Shown piece by piece: positions 1-5,526 of a stretch of 6,057 nucleotides of DNA; the stretch's first letter is position 1, and each line of letters starts with the position of its first letter. The notes beneath the pieces were generated by a model that searched no databases, had not been told where the DNA came from, and saw only the letters and a program-made list of their open reading frames with translations. Made by a program: the position numbers and the translations under genes. This DNA is from Aurantibrevibacter sp041749595. Lineage in GTDB: Bacteria; Bacteroidota; Bacteroidia; Flavobacteriales; Flavobacteriaceae. The stretch lies in contig JBGTBA010000121.1 of assembly GCA_041749595.1 (NCBI GenBank), forward strand, positions 1-6,057, read 5' to 3'.

Positions 1-1
1 C

Positions 2-121
2 ACCTACTGCAAGATAAGTAAGCTGGTATCGATACTGCTGATGCCTGTCAGAAACAGATGGAAGATAGACAGCGGGGTGCCTGATCCGTTCCCAGGACAA
101 CTGAATTTAAAGTTCAACTAG
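2..121 (+). CDS. Possible 3' end of an unidentified protein
   Basis: This is the only forward frame open from the window edge. It gives 39 codons ending in TAG at 119-121, with a C-terminal peptide reading ...WKIDSGVPDPFPGQLNLKFN. The mix of Pro, Gly, Asp and aromatic residues looks like a real, perhaps extracellular, C-terminus, but I do not recognise the family. An open stretch this short can occur by chance, and two reverse frames are also open over most of it. It would be transcribed in the same direction as the thioredoxin-like gene at 204, but the promoter core at 178-185 suggests that gene has its own start. No clear terminator hairpin is visible after the stop; the T-run at 154-161 has no good stem before it. 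Confidence 0.3.
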   Translation, partial: TYCKISKLVSILLMPVRNRWKIDSGVPDPFPGQLNLKFN

Positions 122-159
122 AAAAACGGGGGATGGCTAAGAAACGTTAAGGGCTTTTT

Positions 160-176
160 TTATATATGATATATAA
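160..176. repeat. 17-bp AT-only palindrome upstream of a promoter core
   Basis: TTATATATGATATATAA is a perfect odd palindrome with 8-bp arms around G168. It lies between the expected -33 and -7 regions of the promoter for the gene at 204, immediately before the TACATTTG core. It could be a flexible promoter spacer or an operator. Simple TA-repeat sequence makes palindromes easy to form by chance, so the sequence is certain but the function is not. Confidence 0.4.
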
Positions 177-177
177 C

Positions 178-185
178 TACATTTG
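178..185 (+). promoter_or_regulatory. Bacteroidota-type -7 promoter element for the thioredoxin-like lipoprotein gene
   Basis: TACATTTG matches the TAnnTTTG core exactly. Transcription would begin near 189-191 and give a leader of about 14 A/T-rich bases before ATG 204. No convincing TTG -33 box lies at the usual 19-21 bp spacing; only a T-run is there. The element also overlaps an upstream in-frame TTG at 183, which argues against translation starting there. Confidence 0.55.
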
Positions 186-203
186 CCGAAAATAATTTTA
201 AAA

Positions 204-1313
204 ATGAAAAAATCTTTATTGCTTTTTATACTTGTGATCGCCGTAAGTGCCTGCAATACAAAACCCGATGGATTTACAATTAAGGCAACCCTTACCGGTG
301 AGGTTGAAAATGGTACTAAAATTTTTCTCAAGAAAATAGGGGAAAACAACCAACCTGTAGATATCGATAGCACTACCATAGAGAATGGCAAGTTCGTTCT
401 TAAAGGGCCTGCGGATATTCCTGAACTGCACTATCTCTTCATTGATAAGGGAAGGGGTTATGCCACGGTTATTTTAGAAAAGGGAGATATAGAATTGAAG
501 GCACAAAAGGACAGTTTTGGACTGGCAAAGGTTAAAGGGACCCTTCAGAACGATATTTTTGCGGATTATCTGGAGAAATCCCAAGAAATATCAAAAAGGG
601 CAATGTCCATCAACAACGATCTCCAAAGAGCCAATTCGAACAGGGATACCGTGGCCATGAAATCATTACGGGACGAATTTTTTGAATTGCAGGAAGAATA
701 TAAAAATTTTGAGATCAAATACATCAAAGACAATCCAAATGGGTTGATTTCCGCTTTACTTTTGGACAGGGCACTATCTGCAAAAGCATTGCCAGAAAAC
801 GAAATAGGGGAAATGTACGAGGCCCTGACATCAGAGATAAAGGCCACAAAAGTGGCAAAATCCATAAAGGAAAAACTGGATAAAAACAAAAGTACCTCAA
901 TTGGGACCATGGCTCCTGATTTTTCCGCCCCAACTCCAGAAGGAACGCAATTGGCCTTAAAACAAGCCATGGGGAAAATTACTATATTGGATTTTTGGGC
1001 CGCATGGTGCAAGCCTTGCCGAATGGAAAATCCGAACGTTTTACAGGTTTACAACAAATATCATGGGAAAGGATTGAATATTTTGGGGGTTTCATTGGAT
1101 AAAAATGCCGAAGATTGGAACAAAGCCATAGCCGAAGACGGACTTGCCTGGCAGCATGTGTCTAACTTGGCTTATTACGATGATGAAATCGCAAAACTGT
1201 ACAATGTAAATGCCATTCCTGCCACTTTTATTCTGGATGAAAAAGGGGTTATCATTGCCAAAGATTTAAGAGGTTCCGCATTGGAGGAAAAAATTGCCGA
1301 GCTTTTACAATAA
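204..1313 (+). CDS. DUF4369-thioredoxin (TlpA-like) disulfide oxidoreductase lipoprotein
   Basis: This 369-residue protein is an exported, lipid-anchored thiol-disulfide oxidoreductase. It starts with a lipoprotein signal (MKK, a hydrophobic run, then a V-S-A-C lipobox with Cys17), so it should be tethered to a membrane facing the periplasm. Residues about 22-115 are a beta-rich domain of the DUF4369 type that often precedes TlpA/ResA-like domains in Bacteroidota. A Lys/Glu-rich helical linker runs from about 120 to 230. The thioredoxin fold occupies about 235-369, with the active site W-C-K-P-C (Cys269, Cys272) and the cis-proline loop A-I-P-A-T (Pro339). By family it should reduce or shuttle disulfides in exported proteins, perhaps cytochrome c apoproteins; the partner is inferred, not seen. 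I chose ATG 204 over the in-frame TTG at 183 because it begins the signal peptide directly and the promoter core overlaps 183. It appears to be a single-gene unit closed by the hairpin at 1334-1368. Confidence 0.95.
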   Translation: MKKSLLLFILVIAVSACNTKPDGFTIKATLTGEVENGTKIFLKKIGENNQPVDIDSTTIENGKFVLKGPADIPELHYLFIDKGRGYATVILEKGDIELKAQKDSFGLAKVKGTLQNDIFADYLEKSQEISKRAMSINNDLQRANSNRDTVAMKSLRDEFFELQEEYKNFEIKYIKDNPNGLISALLLDRALSAKALPENEIGEMYEALTSEIKATKVAKSIKEKLDKNKSTSIGTMAPDFSAPTPEGTQLALKQAMGKITILDFWAAWCKPCRMENPNVLQVYNKYHGKGLNILGVSLDKNAEDWNKAIAEDGLAWQHVSNLAYYDDEIAKLYNVNAIPATFILDEKGVIIAKDLRGSALEEKIAELLQ

Positions 1314-1333
1314 TAACAATGCCTTAACCCATT

Positions 1334-1368
1334 AAAAAGCCCGATACTGTAACAGCATCGGGCTTTTT
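1334..1368. terminator. Bidirectional intrinsic terminator between convergent genes
   Basis: The arms AAAAAGCCCGAT (1334-1345) and ATCGGGCTTTTT (1357-1368) pair perfectly over 12 bp. After one A-C mismatch a further CTG/CAG pairing leaves a 3-base loop. A GC-rich core flanked by A5 on one side and T5 on the other gives a U-tract in both directions. It therefore serves the + gene ending at 1313 and the - gene ending at 1395. It is the clearest terminator in the window. Confidence 0.9.
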
Positions 1369-1394
1369 GACTGATATATTGAAAGATCTTTAGT

Positions 1395-3026
1395 CTACTG
1401 AAACTTGTTCTGAATATCCTTGAAGTTTCCCTTCACTGTGGCAGAGGCCGATTTTTTTACCGTCCCAAAAATGCTTACCACGGAATCTTCGCCGATAAAC
1501 TCCATAGTGGCGCCATCATTTAAAACCAAGTCGCCATAAATGGTAAGGTTGCCCTCTACCCGAAAGGTTGCCCCCTGATTTATGGTTACATTCTTTCTTT
1601 TATTGTTTTTAGCTACAACAAAAGTACCGTTCATTTCAAATAGCGCATCGCTGTTCAAGCTAACTTCATTGGTAACGGTCCAAGAACCACAAAGCAACAA
1701 TGAGCCATTAATGTTTAGTGTATTGAAGTTTTTAGACCCTTTAAAGGCCAATTCTTGCCCCGTGTTCACGTTTAGGTTGGCACTTCCTTTATACTCTTCT
1801 AACAAGGCACACCTATTGGCCAAACTTTGTGAAGGCCTGTTCAATTTAATGATTTGTAATCCGCGTTTGCCCGATGCGGCAAAAATATAATCGTCCTTGG
1901 AAGCCACATAGTTTATGGAACCTTCCAGTTCAATGATTCCTACCAGGTCCGTGGCATTGTCCTGTTCTTCAGACAGGCATAACCCCGCACCTCCATTGGC
2001 CATTAAAAGTACGTTTTTATTGGTGGCCACGGCATTTGTAACGATATCACCGGTTTCAACTCCTGCCGGGTTGATCAAGATGGGGACGTGTTCCAACAAG
2101 GTTCCGGTGGCATAATTATAGACCCCGGCCCCTTTGGGGCCTTCGGACACAAAAATGTTTGCCCCCGAAAAAGCGATGGTCCTTTTGGCGATTCCGAAAT
2201 CTGAATCTATTCCAATTTCACCTACTTCTTTATAATTTTGATCTAGTTTTCTAATACCCTTACTGCCATCCAACAACGCAATGTTATCCTCATTTACGGC
2301 CACTGAACGTAAATCCGAAAAAGGAATCTCCTCCAAAATTTCGAGGTTGTTCTTATTGTAAATGGTCAGGGACCCGTCTTGGCCACTGGTAACCAAAATA
2401 GCATTCGAAGTGGTTTCTACATCAGTACCAACAAAACCTTGTTGAAAACCATAGGTAATGGCATCAACATTGAACTTTCCTCCCGAAACGGGAATCTTTG
2501 CAATGAACGAATTGGATGTTGCCCTTACGGAAAGCTCTGCATTAACCCCACCAACGGCATAAACAAATCCAGCGTCATATTTAACGGAATTTATATCGGC
2601 ATTTAAAAAATACAATCTCCCAATAACCAATGGATTGTTGGGATCGCCTATGTTTATGATATCAACACCACCGGCATAAACATCATTAACGGTGTTGTAA
2701 GATACATATGCAAGATCATCTTCTACAAAGACATGGGAGGCGGTTAAATTTTCCCCGCCCGAAAAAGAAGGCGGATTTACTTGTGCCACTAGGGTCAGGG
2801 GATAGTCACCAGCCAATTCATTTTCATTGCTTTTAGACCATTTACCGGTAAGTTTGTCTTGTTCGGTAATTCCCAGGACACCGGAATTGTCATAAACAAC
2901 ACTATTGTCCAACACATTTTGGCTGGTCTCCTGTTTTACGTCTTCTTGCGAATCGTTAAAAACCGTGGTTTCATCGTTACAGGAAATTGAAAGTCCTAGG
3001 ATAAATAAAAAGGTGATTTTTCTCAT
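1395..3026 (-). CDS. LVIVD-type beta-propeller lipoprotein with a C-terminal beta-repeat domain
   Basis: This 543-residue protein has a lipoprotein signal (MRK, hydrophobic run, S-I-S-C with Cys16) followed at once by Asn-Asp-Glu. Residues about 20-75 are polar and probably a linker. Residues about 95-400 show repeated beta-strand blocks of the form hydrophobic-V/A-x-G/S-G-x-x-G-hydrophobic, for example AYVSYNTVNDVYAGGVDIIN at 106-125, ALLDGSKGIRKL at 250-261 and IFAASGKRGLQIIKL at 381-395. These match LVIVD-repeat propellers, with roughly seven blades by eye. Residues about 415-543 switch to short repeated strands with turns such as NINGSLLLCG, LNSDALFEMNGT, INQGATFRVEGN and LNDGATMEFIGE, suggesting a parallel beta-helix or similar stack. 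No catalytic motif is visible, so binding or a structural role at the cell surface or in the periplasm is likely; the ligand is unknown. It converges on the gene at 204 and shares its terminator. Confidence 0.92.
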   Translation of the reverse strand: MRKITFLFILGLSISCNDETTVFNDSQEDVKQETSQNVLDNSVVYDNSGVLGITEQDKLTGKWSKSNENELAGDYPLTLVAQVNPPSFSGGENLTASHVFVEDDLAYVSYNTVNDVYAGGVDIINIGDPNNPLVIGRLYFLNADINSVKYDAGFVYAVGGVNAELSVRATSNSFIAKIPVSGGKFNVDAITYGFQQGFVGTDVETTSNAILVTSGQDGSLTIYNKNNLEILEEIPFSDLRSVAVNEDNIALLDGSKGIRKLDQNYKEVGEIGIDSDFGIAKRTIAFSGANIFVSEGPKGAGVYNYATGTLLEHVPILINPAGVETGDIVTNAVATNKNVLLMANGGAGLCLSEEQDNATDLVGIIELEGSINYVASKDDYIFAASGKRGLQIIKLNRPSQSLANRCALLEEYKGSANLNVNTGQELAFKGSKNFNTLNINGSLLLCGSWTVTNEVSLNSDALFEMNGTFVVAKNNKRKNVTINQGATFRVEGNLTIYGDLVLNDGATMEFIGEDSVVSIFGTVKKSASATVKGNFKDIQNKFQ

Positions 3027-3079
3027 GATAAGTAGGTTTATTTTTAATTGGGTACTTCCTAAAAACGATGAAATTGGAA

Positions 3080-3087
3080 AAAATGTA
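3080..3087 (-). promoter_or_regulatory. Weak candidate promoter core for the propeller lipoprotein gene
   Basis: On the minus strand this reads TACATTTT, seven of eight positions of TAnnTTTG, about 50 bp before the start codon at 3026. No clear TTG -33 box lies at the right distance. It is the best candidate in the 166-bp gap, which otherwise contains only the hairpin at 3121-3141 and A/T-rich sequence. Confidence 0.3.
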
Positions 3088-3120
3088 TATTTTTCCTACT
3101 TTTTTTTCGTGTAACCAGTC

Positions 3121-3141
3121 GAAAAGGCTTCCGTTTAAGCC
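3121..3141 (-). terminator. Candidate short intrinsic terminator after the rhomboid gene
   Basis: On the minus strand, GGCTT (3141-3137) and AAGCC (3130-3126) form a 5-bp stem with a 6-base loop, followed by TTTTC. It lies about 50 bp past the rhomboid stop at 3193. The stem is short and the U-run brief, so termination may be partial. Read-through would carry rhomboid transcripts into the propeller lipoprotein gene, which lies downstream on the same strand. Confidence 0.4.
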
Positions 3142-3192
3142 CGGTTTTAAATATTCCCTCTTTTTAAAAATGCGGTTTTTGGGATAGGAGGT

Positions 3193-3843
3193 TTAAATCT
3201 TTCCCATTTTTTCCATCACAAAAAGTAGGATAATGGGAATGGCCAATAATAGTACCATCAAGGTATCGGTAACCAAAAGTTCAGGACGGAACAACAGCGT
3301 ACAAATATATCCCCCAATGGCGCCCCCAAAATGGGCCGTGTGCCCTATATTGCCCAACCTACTTTTCATGCCATAGATGGAATACAGCAAATACCCAATA
3401 CCGAACACATAGGCCGGCACGGGAATGGGGATAAACATAAATCCCAGTTGCATATCTGGTTGCAATAAAATGGCGGCATAGAGAATTCCCGTAACCGCAC
3501 CACTGGCACCAACGGCACTGTAATAAGGCTCGTTTTTGTGGAAAAAAAGTGCCAGAAAACTGCCCGCCAACAGGCTTATAAAATAAATGATGATGAATTT
3601 TGCTTGGCTAAAATCGGAGATCACCACATTGGCAAAAAAATACAGGGTAAACATGTTAAAAAAAAGGTGCGCAATATCCACATGGAGGAAACCGGAGGTT
3701 AACATACGTTCCTTCTGCCCGGCTTGTATAGAGCCGATCCCGAATTTATACCGCTCAAAAAAAGAAACATCGTTAAAGCCTTTTAAAGAAACAAGCAGAT
3801 TGGCGGCAATAACAGCTATGGTAGCAAATTGAAGGTTGTACAT
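3193..3843 (-). CDS. Rhomboid family intramembrane serine protease
   Basis: This 216-residue integral inner-membrane protease would cleave transmembrane segments of client proteins inside the lipid bilayer. Numbering from ATG 3843, the rhomboid signatures appear in order: H-x-x-x-N (His59, Asn63, in HLFFNM) in the second membrane segment, G-A-S-G with catalytic Ser114, and the partner His171 in A-H-F-G-G-A-I-G-G. Six core hydrophobic segments are visible, plus a seventh near the C-terminus (about 193-210). The length is normal for a compact bacterial rhomboid without extra soluble domains. The open frame extends back to a TTG at 3864, but that codon falls at the predicted transcription start (about 3865) and adds only seven polar residues, so ATG 3843 is preferred. 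It is divergent from the lipid A acyltransferase, with 60 bp between start codons. Substrates cannot be read from sequence. Confidence 0.95.
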   Translation of the reverse strand: MYNLQFATIAVIAANLLVSLKGFNDVSFFERYKFGIGSIQAGQKERMLTSGFLHVDIAHLFFNMFTLYFFANVVISDFSQAKFIIIYFISLLAGSFLALFFHKNEPYYSAVGASGAVTGILYAAILLQPDMQLGFMFIPIPVPAYVFGIGYLLYSIYGMKSRLGNIGHTAHFGGAIGGYICTLLFRPELLVTDTLMVLLLAIPIILLFVMEKMGKI

Positions 3844-3869
3844 ATTGGTTTTAGGATTATGCAATGGTC

Positions 3870-3877
3870 CAAATATA
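3870..3877 (-). promoter_or_regulatory. -7 promoter element for the rhomboid gene
   Basis: The minus strand reads TATATTTG, an exact match to TAnnTTTG. Transcription would start near 3865, leaving about 21 bases before ATG 3843. The usual -33 TTTG is represented only by TTTTC, 20 bp upstream, so recognition may need help from a regulator or depend on the strong core. Confidence 0.55.
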
Positions 3878-3879
3878 GC

Positions 3880-3887
3880 TATATTTG
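3880..3887 (+). promoter_or_regulatory. -7 promoter element for the lipid A acyltransferase gene
   Basis: TATATTTG exactly matches TAnnTTTG. Transcription would start near 3892, leaving about 12 bases before ATG 3904. No good -33 TTG is present at 19-21 bp. Only two bases separate it from the opposing core at 3870-3877, so polymerase can hardly occupy both at once. Confidence 0.55.
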
Positions 3888-3903
3888 CGATATTTTTGAA
3901 AAT

Positions 3904-4800
3904 ATGCAGTTACTTGTATTCGTTTTGGCCTATCCTCTTTTGTGGCTGATTTCCATACTTCCCTATCGGTTGTTTTATTTTTTTTCGGATTTGGTTTTCC
4001 TATTTGTGTTCCGTGTGTTTGGGTATCGCAAAAAAGTAGTTTCCCGTAATCTCAAAATGGTGTTTCCTGAAAAAAACGATGTCGAACGCCATAAAATTCA
4101 GGTTGGGTTCTACAAACATATGTGCGATATGTTTTTGGAAATGATAAAAACAATGAACCTTTCCAAAGCGGAAGTAAAAAAACGCTACGAAGTAACCAAT
4201 ATAGAGGTTATGCAAGAGATTGAAAAATCGAAAAGCATCCTAATTGTCTGTGCACATTACGCCAATTGGGAATGGAACGTGAGCCTTAACAATTATGTGA
4301 ATTCCAAAGGGTATGCGGTATATCAAAAGATTGTCAATGTCTATTTTGATGAATTGATCAAAAAAATGCGCGCTAAATGGAATACCATCCCAATTACCCA
4401 AAATGAAACGGTTAAAGTGATTATGCGTAACGAGCAAATGGGCATCAGGGGCTCGTATGGCATGGTAAGCGACCAGTCGCCACAAAAACATAGAGCCCAA
4501 TACTGGAGCGAGTTTATGGGCATTAAAGTGCCTATTTTTAATGGTGCCGAGACCATTGCGCGCAAATTGGATCTTGCAGTGGTTTTCTTAAAAGTGTCTA
4601 AAGTAAAACGGGGATATTACCGGGCGGAGTTAATACCCATCACCCTGTCTGCGGCCACTACTGAAAAAAATGAAATTACAGAACGTTTTTTAAGGGAAAC
4701 CGAAAAACAGATAAAGGAGAAACCCGAATATTATTTGTGGACGCACAAACGTTGGAAACATAAAAATAGAGTGCCTGAAAAGGTGGCTCAGGACGGTTAG
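3904..4800 (+). CDS. Lipid A biosynthesis acyltransferase, LpxL/HtrB family
   Basis: This 298-residue inner-membrane enzyme should transfer a secondary acyl chain onto the lipid A precursor (acyloxyacyl formation) on the cytoplasmic face. An N-terminal hydrophobic stretch covers about residues 1-36. The family's H-x4-E catalytic motif is H118-Y-A-N-W-E123. The conserved Asp-Gln motif appears as S-D190-Q-S-P, and the closing signature Y-L-W-T-H-K-R-W is at about 277-284. Length fits the family. The open frame runs back to a TTG at 3829, but that would start upstream of the predicted promoter and inside the divergent rhomboid gene; ATG 3904 gives the usual MQ-hydrophobic N-terminus. No strong terminator follows: a 4-bp stem (4813-4816 with 4829-4832) before T6 is the only candidate. 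The exact acyl position and chain length cannot be told, nor whether it is the organism's only such enzyme, so I give no gene symbol. Confidence 0.95.
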   Translation: MQLLVFVLAYPLLWLISILPYRLFYFFSDLVFLFVFRVFGYRKKVVSRNLKMVFPEKNDVERHKIQVGFYKHMCDMFLEMIKTMNLSKAEVKKRYEVTNIEVMQEIEKSKSILIVCAHYANWEWNVSLNNYVNSKGYAVYQKIVNVYFDELIKKMRAKWNTIPITQNETVKVIMRNEQMGIRGSYGMVSDQSPQKHRAQYWSEFMGIKVPIFNGAETIARKLDLAVVFLKVSKVKRGYYRAELIPITLSAATTEKNEITERFLRETEKQIKEKPEYYLWTHKRWKHKNRVPEKVAQDG

Positions 4801-4863
4801 TTGGGATTTTGCACGCATAGCTCTGGTGGCGTTTTTTAAAAATTGCGATTCCATGCGTAAAAC

Positions 4864-5140
4864 TTACGCCGTTTGCAGCAACTTATTTATACTCAACATT
4901 TTTTCTTTGCCCAATTTGTCAATTCTTCCATACGTGTTACCAATTGTTTTCCCGGTTCTATAGTGCGTATTCAATCTTTGGGCAGCTTCCATGTAAACTT
5001 TTCGAGTCAAAATACCGTCTACTTTCAAAGTCAGTATAGTGATGGTTACTATTTTATGGGGAATATCGATCCTGTTTTCTTCTAAATTCTTTCAACACCG
5101 AGATCAAAATTTTCAGATTGTCCAGGAAAAAGTGCTTTGA
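4864..5140 (-). pseudogene. Possible decayed small gene, two overlapping frames
   Basis: Two minus-strand frames look coding but do not join. The first (5140 to 5057) is 28 codons and includes DNLKILISVLKEFRRKQDR. The second (5091 to 4867, stop TAA at 4864-4866) is 75 codons and includes VDGILTRKVYMEAAQRLNTH and IGNTYGRIDKLGKEKML. Their basic, amphipathic composition resembles a helical, perhaps DNA-binding, protein. The second frame has no ATG until codon 34. An ATA-GTA-ACC at its codons 14-16 could be a mutated start. A frameshift in the 35-bp overlap (5057-5091) could explain the break. The family is unknown. The alternatives are chance open frames or a short gene with a non-ATG start. Confidence 0.25.
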
Positions 5141-5180
5141 CTAATAGAAAATGGTGTGGTTTTTTAAAAAAATGCTAAAA

Positions 5181-5194
5181 TTGAATTACATCAA
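5181..5194. promoter_or_regulatory. Fnr/Crp-like dyad site
   Basis: TTGAATTACATCAA matches the Fnr consensus TTGAT-N4-ATCAA at nine of ten defined positions. Its centre is about 60 bp upstream of the transcription start predicted from the promoter core at 5235-5242, a distance at which Crp/Fnr-family activators commonly act in other bacteria. Such A/T-rich dyads also arise by chance, and no regulator gene is in the window. Confidence 0.3.
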
Positions 5195-5200
5195 ATAGAA

Positions 5201-5219
5201 CCCTACTACATTTGTAGGG
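5201..5219. promoter_or_regulatory. Dyad (possible operator) overlapping the receptor promoter
   Basis: CCCTACTACATTTGTAGGG has perfect 6-bp arms (CCCTAC/GTAGGG) around 7 bases. It covers the TTTG -33 box (5211-5214) of the downstream promoter and itself contains a TACATTTG core (5207-5214). A protein bound here would compete with polymerase or recruit it. As RNA it would fold into a small stem-loop with no U-tract, so a terminator is unlikely. Confidence 0.45.
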
Positions 5220-5242
5220 CAATAATAAATCCCTTACATTTG
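5211..5242 (+). promoter_or_regulatory. Bacteroidota promoter (-33 TTTG, -7 TACATTTG) upstream of the TonB-dependent receptor
   Basis: TTTG (5211-5214), 20 bp, then TACATTTG (5235-5242) is the best full match in the window to the TTTG-N19/20-TAnnTTTG promoter. Transcription would start near 5246-5248, leaving about 350 nt of leader before the receptor ATG at 5595. The upstream TACATTTG at 5207-5214 lies exactly 28 bp earlier and has TTG (5181-5183) at a longer than usual 23-bp spacing, so a tandem start is possible. Confidence 0.6.
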
Positions 5243-5342
5243 CCCTTTAAATCATAAAATTCTGACCTTAATGAAATGCTTTAACCGTAGAATTTATGTA
5301 GGTTGTCGTAAAAGCTAATCGGTATTCGATTCAACTGTTGGT

Positions 5343-5368
5343 ACCACTCGGTTTTTGTGTGGTTTTTT
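5343..5368 (+). terminator. Weak hairpin with T-run in the receptor leader
   Basis: ACCAC (5343-5347) pairs with GTGGT (5359-5363) around an 11-base loop, followed by TTTTT (5364-5368). The five-bp stem is weak for an intrinsic terminator. If active, it would release a leader RNA of about 120 nt from the promoter at 5211-5242 or act as an attenuator. It may equally be incidental. Confidence 0.25.
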
Positions 5369-5430
5369 ACAGAAAAAATCCAAGAACAATCGTTGATCCT
5401 GATATGAATTCGGAATTCCATTTTGTCATC

Positions 5431-5470
5431 TAAAATAATCCAAAATGAAACCGACATGATTAAAATAATC
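5431..5470. repeat. 10-bp direct repeat spaced 30 bp
   Basis: TAAAATAATC occurs at 5431-5440 and again at 5461-5470, exactly 30 bp apart, about three helical turns. It lies in the receptor leader. The repeats are A/T-rich, so chance is a real alternative to a paired binding site. Confidence 0.35.
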
Positions 5471-5511
5471 TATAAACCCATCTGAACGGCACGATCGGGC
5501 ATACAGGGCAA

Positions 5512-5526
5512 TGATTGTTTCAATCA
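5512..5526. repeat. Small dyad in the receptor leader
   Basis: TGATTG-TTT-CAATCA is a perfect 6-bp inverted repeat with a 3-base centre, about 70 bp before the receptor start and just upstream of the weak promoter core at 5535-5542. It could be an RNA stem-loop or a protein site; nothing decides between them. Confidence 0.35.

Larger units (their letters stand above)
3870..3887. repeat. Perfect 18-bp palindrome in the divergent intergenic region
   Basis: CAAATATAGCTATATTTG equals its own reverse complement. It lies in the 60-bp gap between the divergent rhomboid and acyltransferase starts. By a simple 4^-9 estimate, a perfect 18-bp palindrome is expected roughly 0.02 times in 6 kb, somewhat more in AT-rich DNA. 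Each half reads as an exact TAnnTTTG element, so the symmetry may come from two abutting promoters, from a regulator site, or from both. Confidence 0.9.

Noticed and set aside
183..203. Upstream TTG start for the thioredoxin-like gene, adding seven residues
   Set aside because: The TTG is part of the promoter core TACATTTG (178-185), so it would not be transcribed, and ATG 204 begins a normal lipoprotein signal.
3844..3864. Upstream TTG start for the rhomboid gene
   Set aside because: It coincides with the predicted transcription start and adds seven non-conserved polar residues.
3829..3903. Upstream TTG start for the lipid A acyltransferase
   Set aside because: It lies before the predicted promoter and within the rhomboid reading frame on the other strand. 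ATG 3904 gives the family's usual N-terminus.
4813..4838. Terminator for the acyltransferase gene (ACGC/GCGT stem then T6)
   Set aside because: A 4-bp stem with a 12-base loop is too weak to call.
5271..5318. 15-codon open frame MKCFNRRIYVGCRKS after the receptor promoter, as a leader peptide
   Set aside because: Too short to tell from chance, with no recognisable regulatory codon run and no terminator directly after it.
5154..5368. 12-bp direct repeat GTGTGGTTTTTT at 5154-5165 and 5357-5368
   Set aside because: About one such 12-mer repeat is expected by chance in a window this size, and half of it is a T-run.
5401..5420. Two adjacent GAATTC sites (GAATTCGGAATTC) as a regulatory repeat
   Set aside because: Each is a six-base palindrome common by chance; there is no link to a promoter or conserved spacing.
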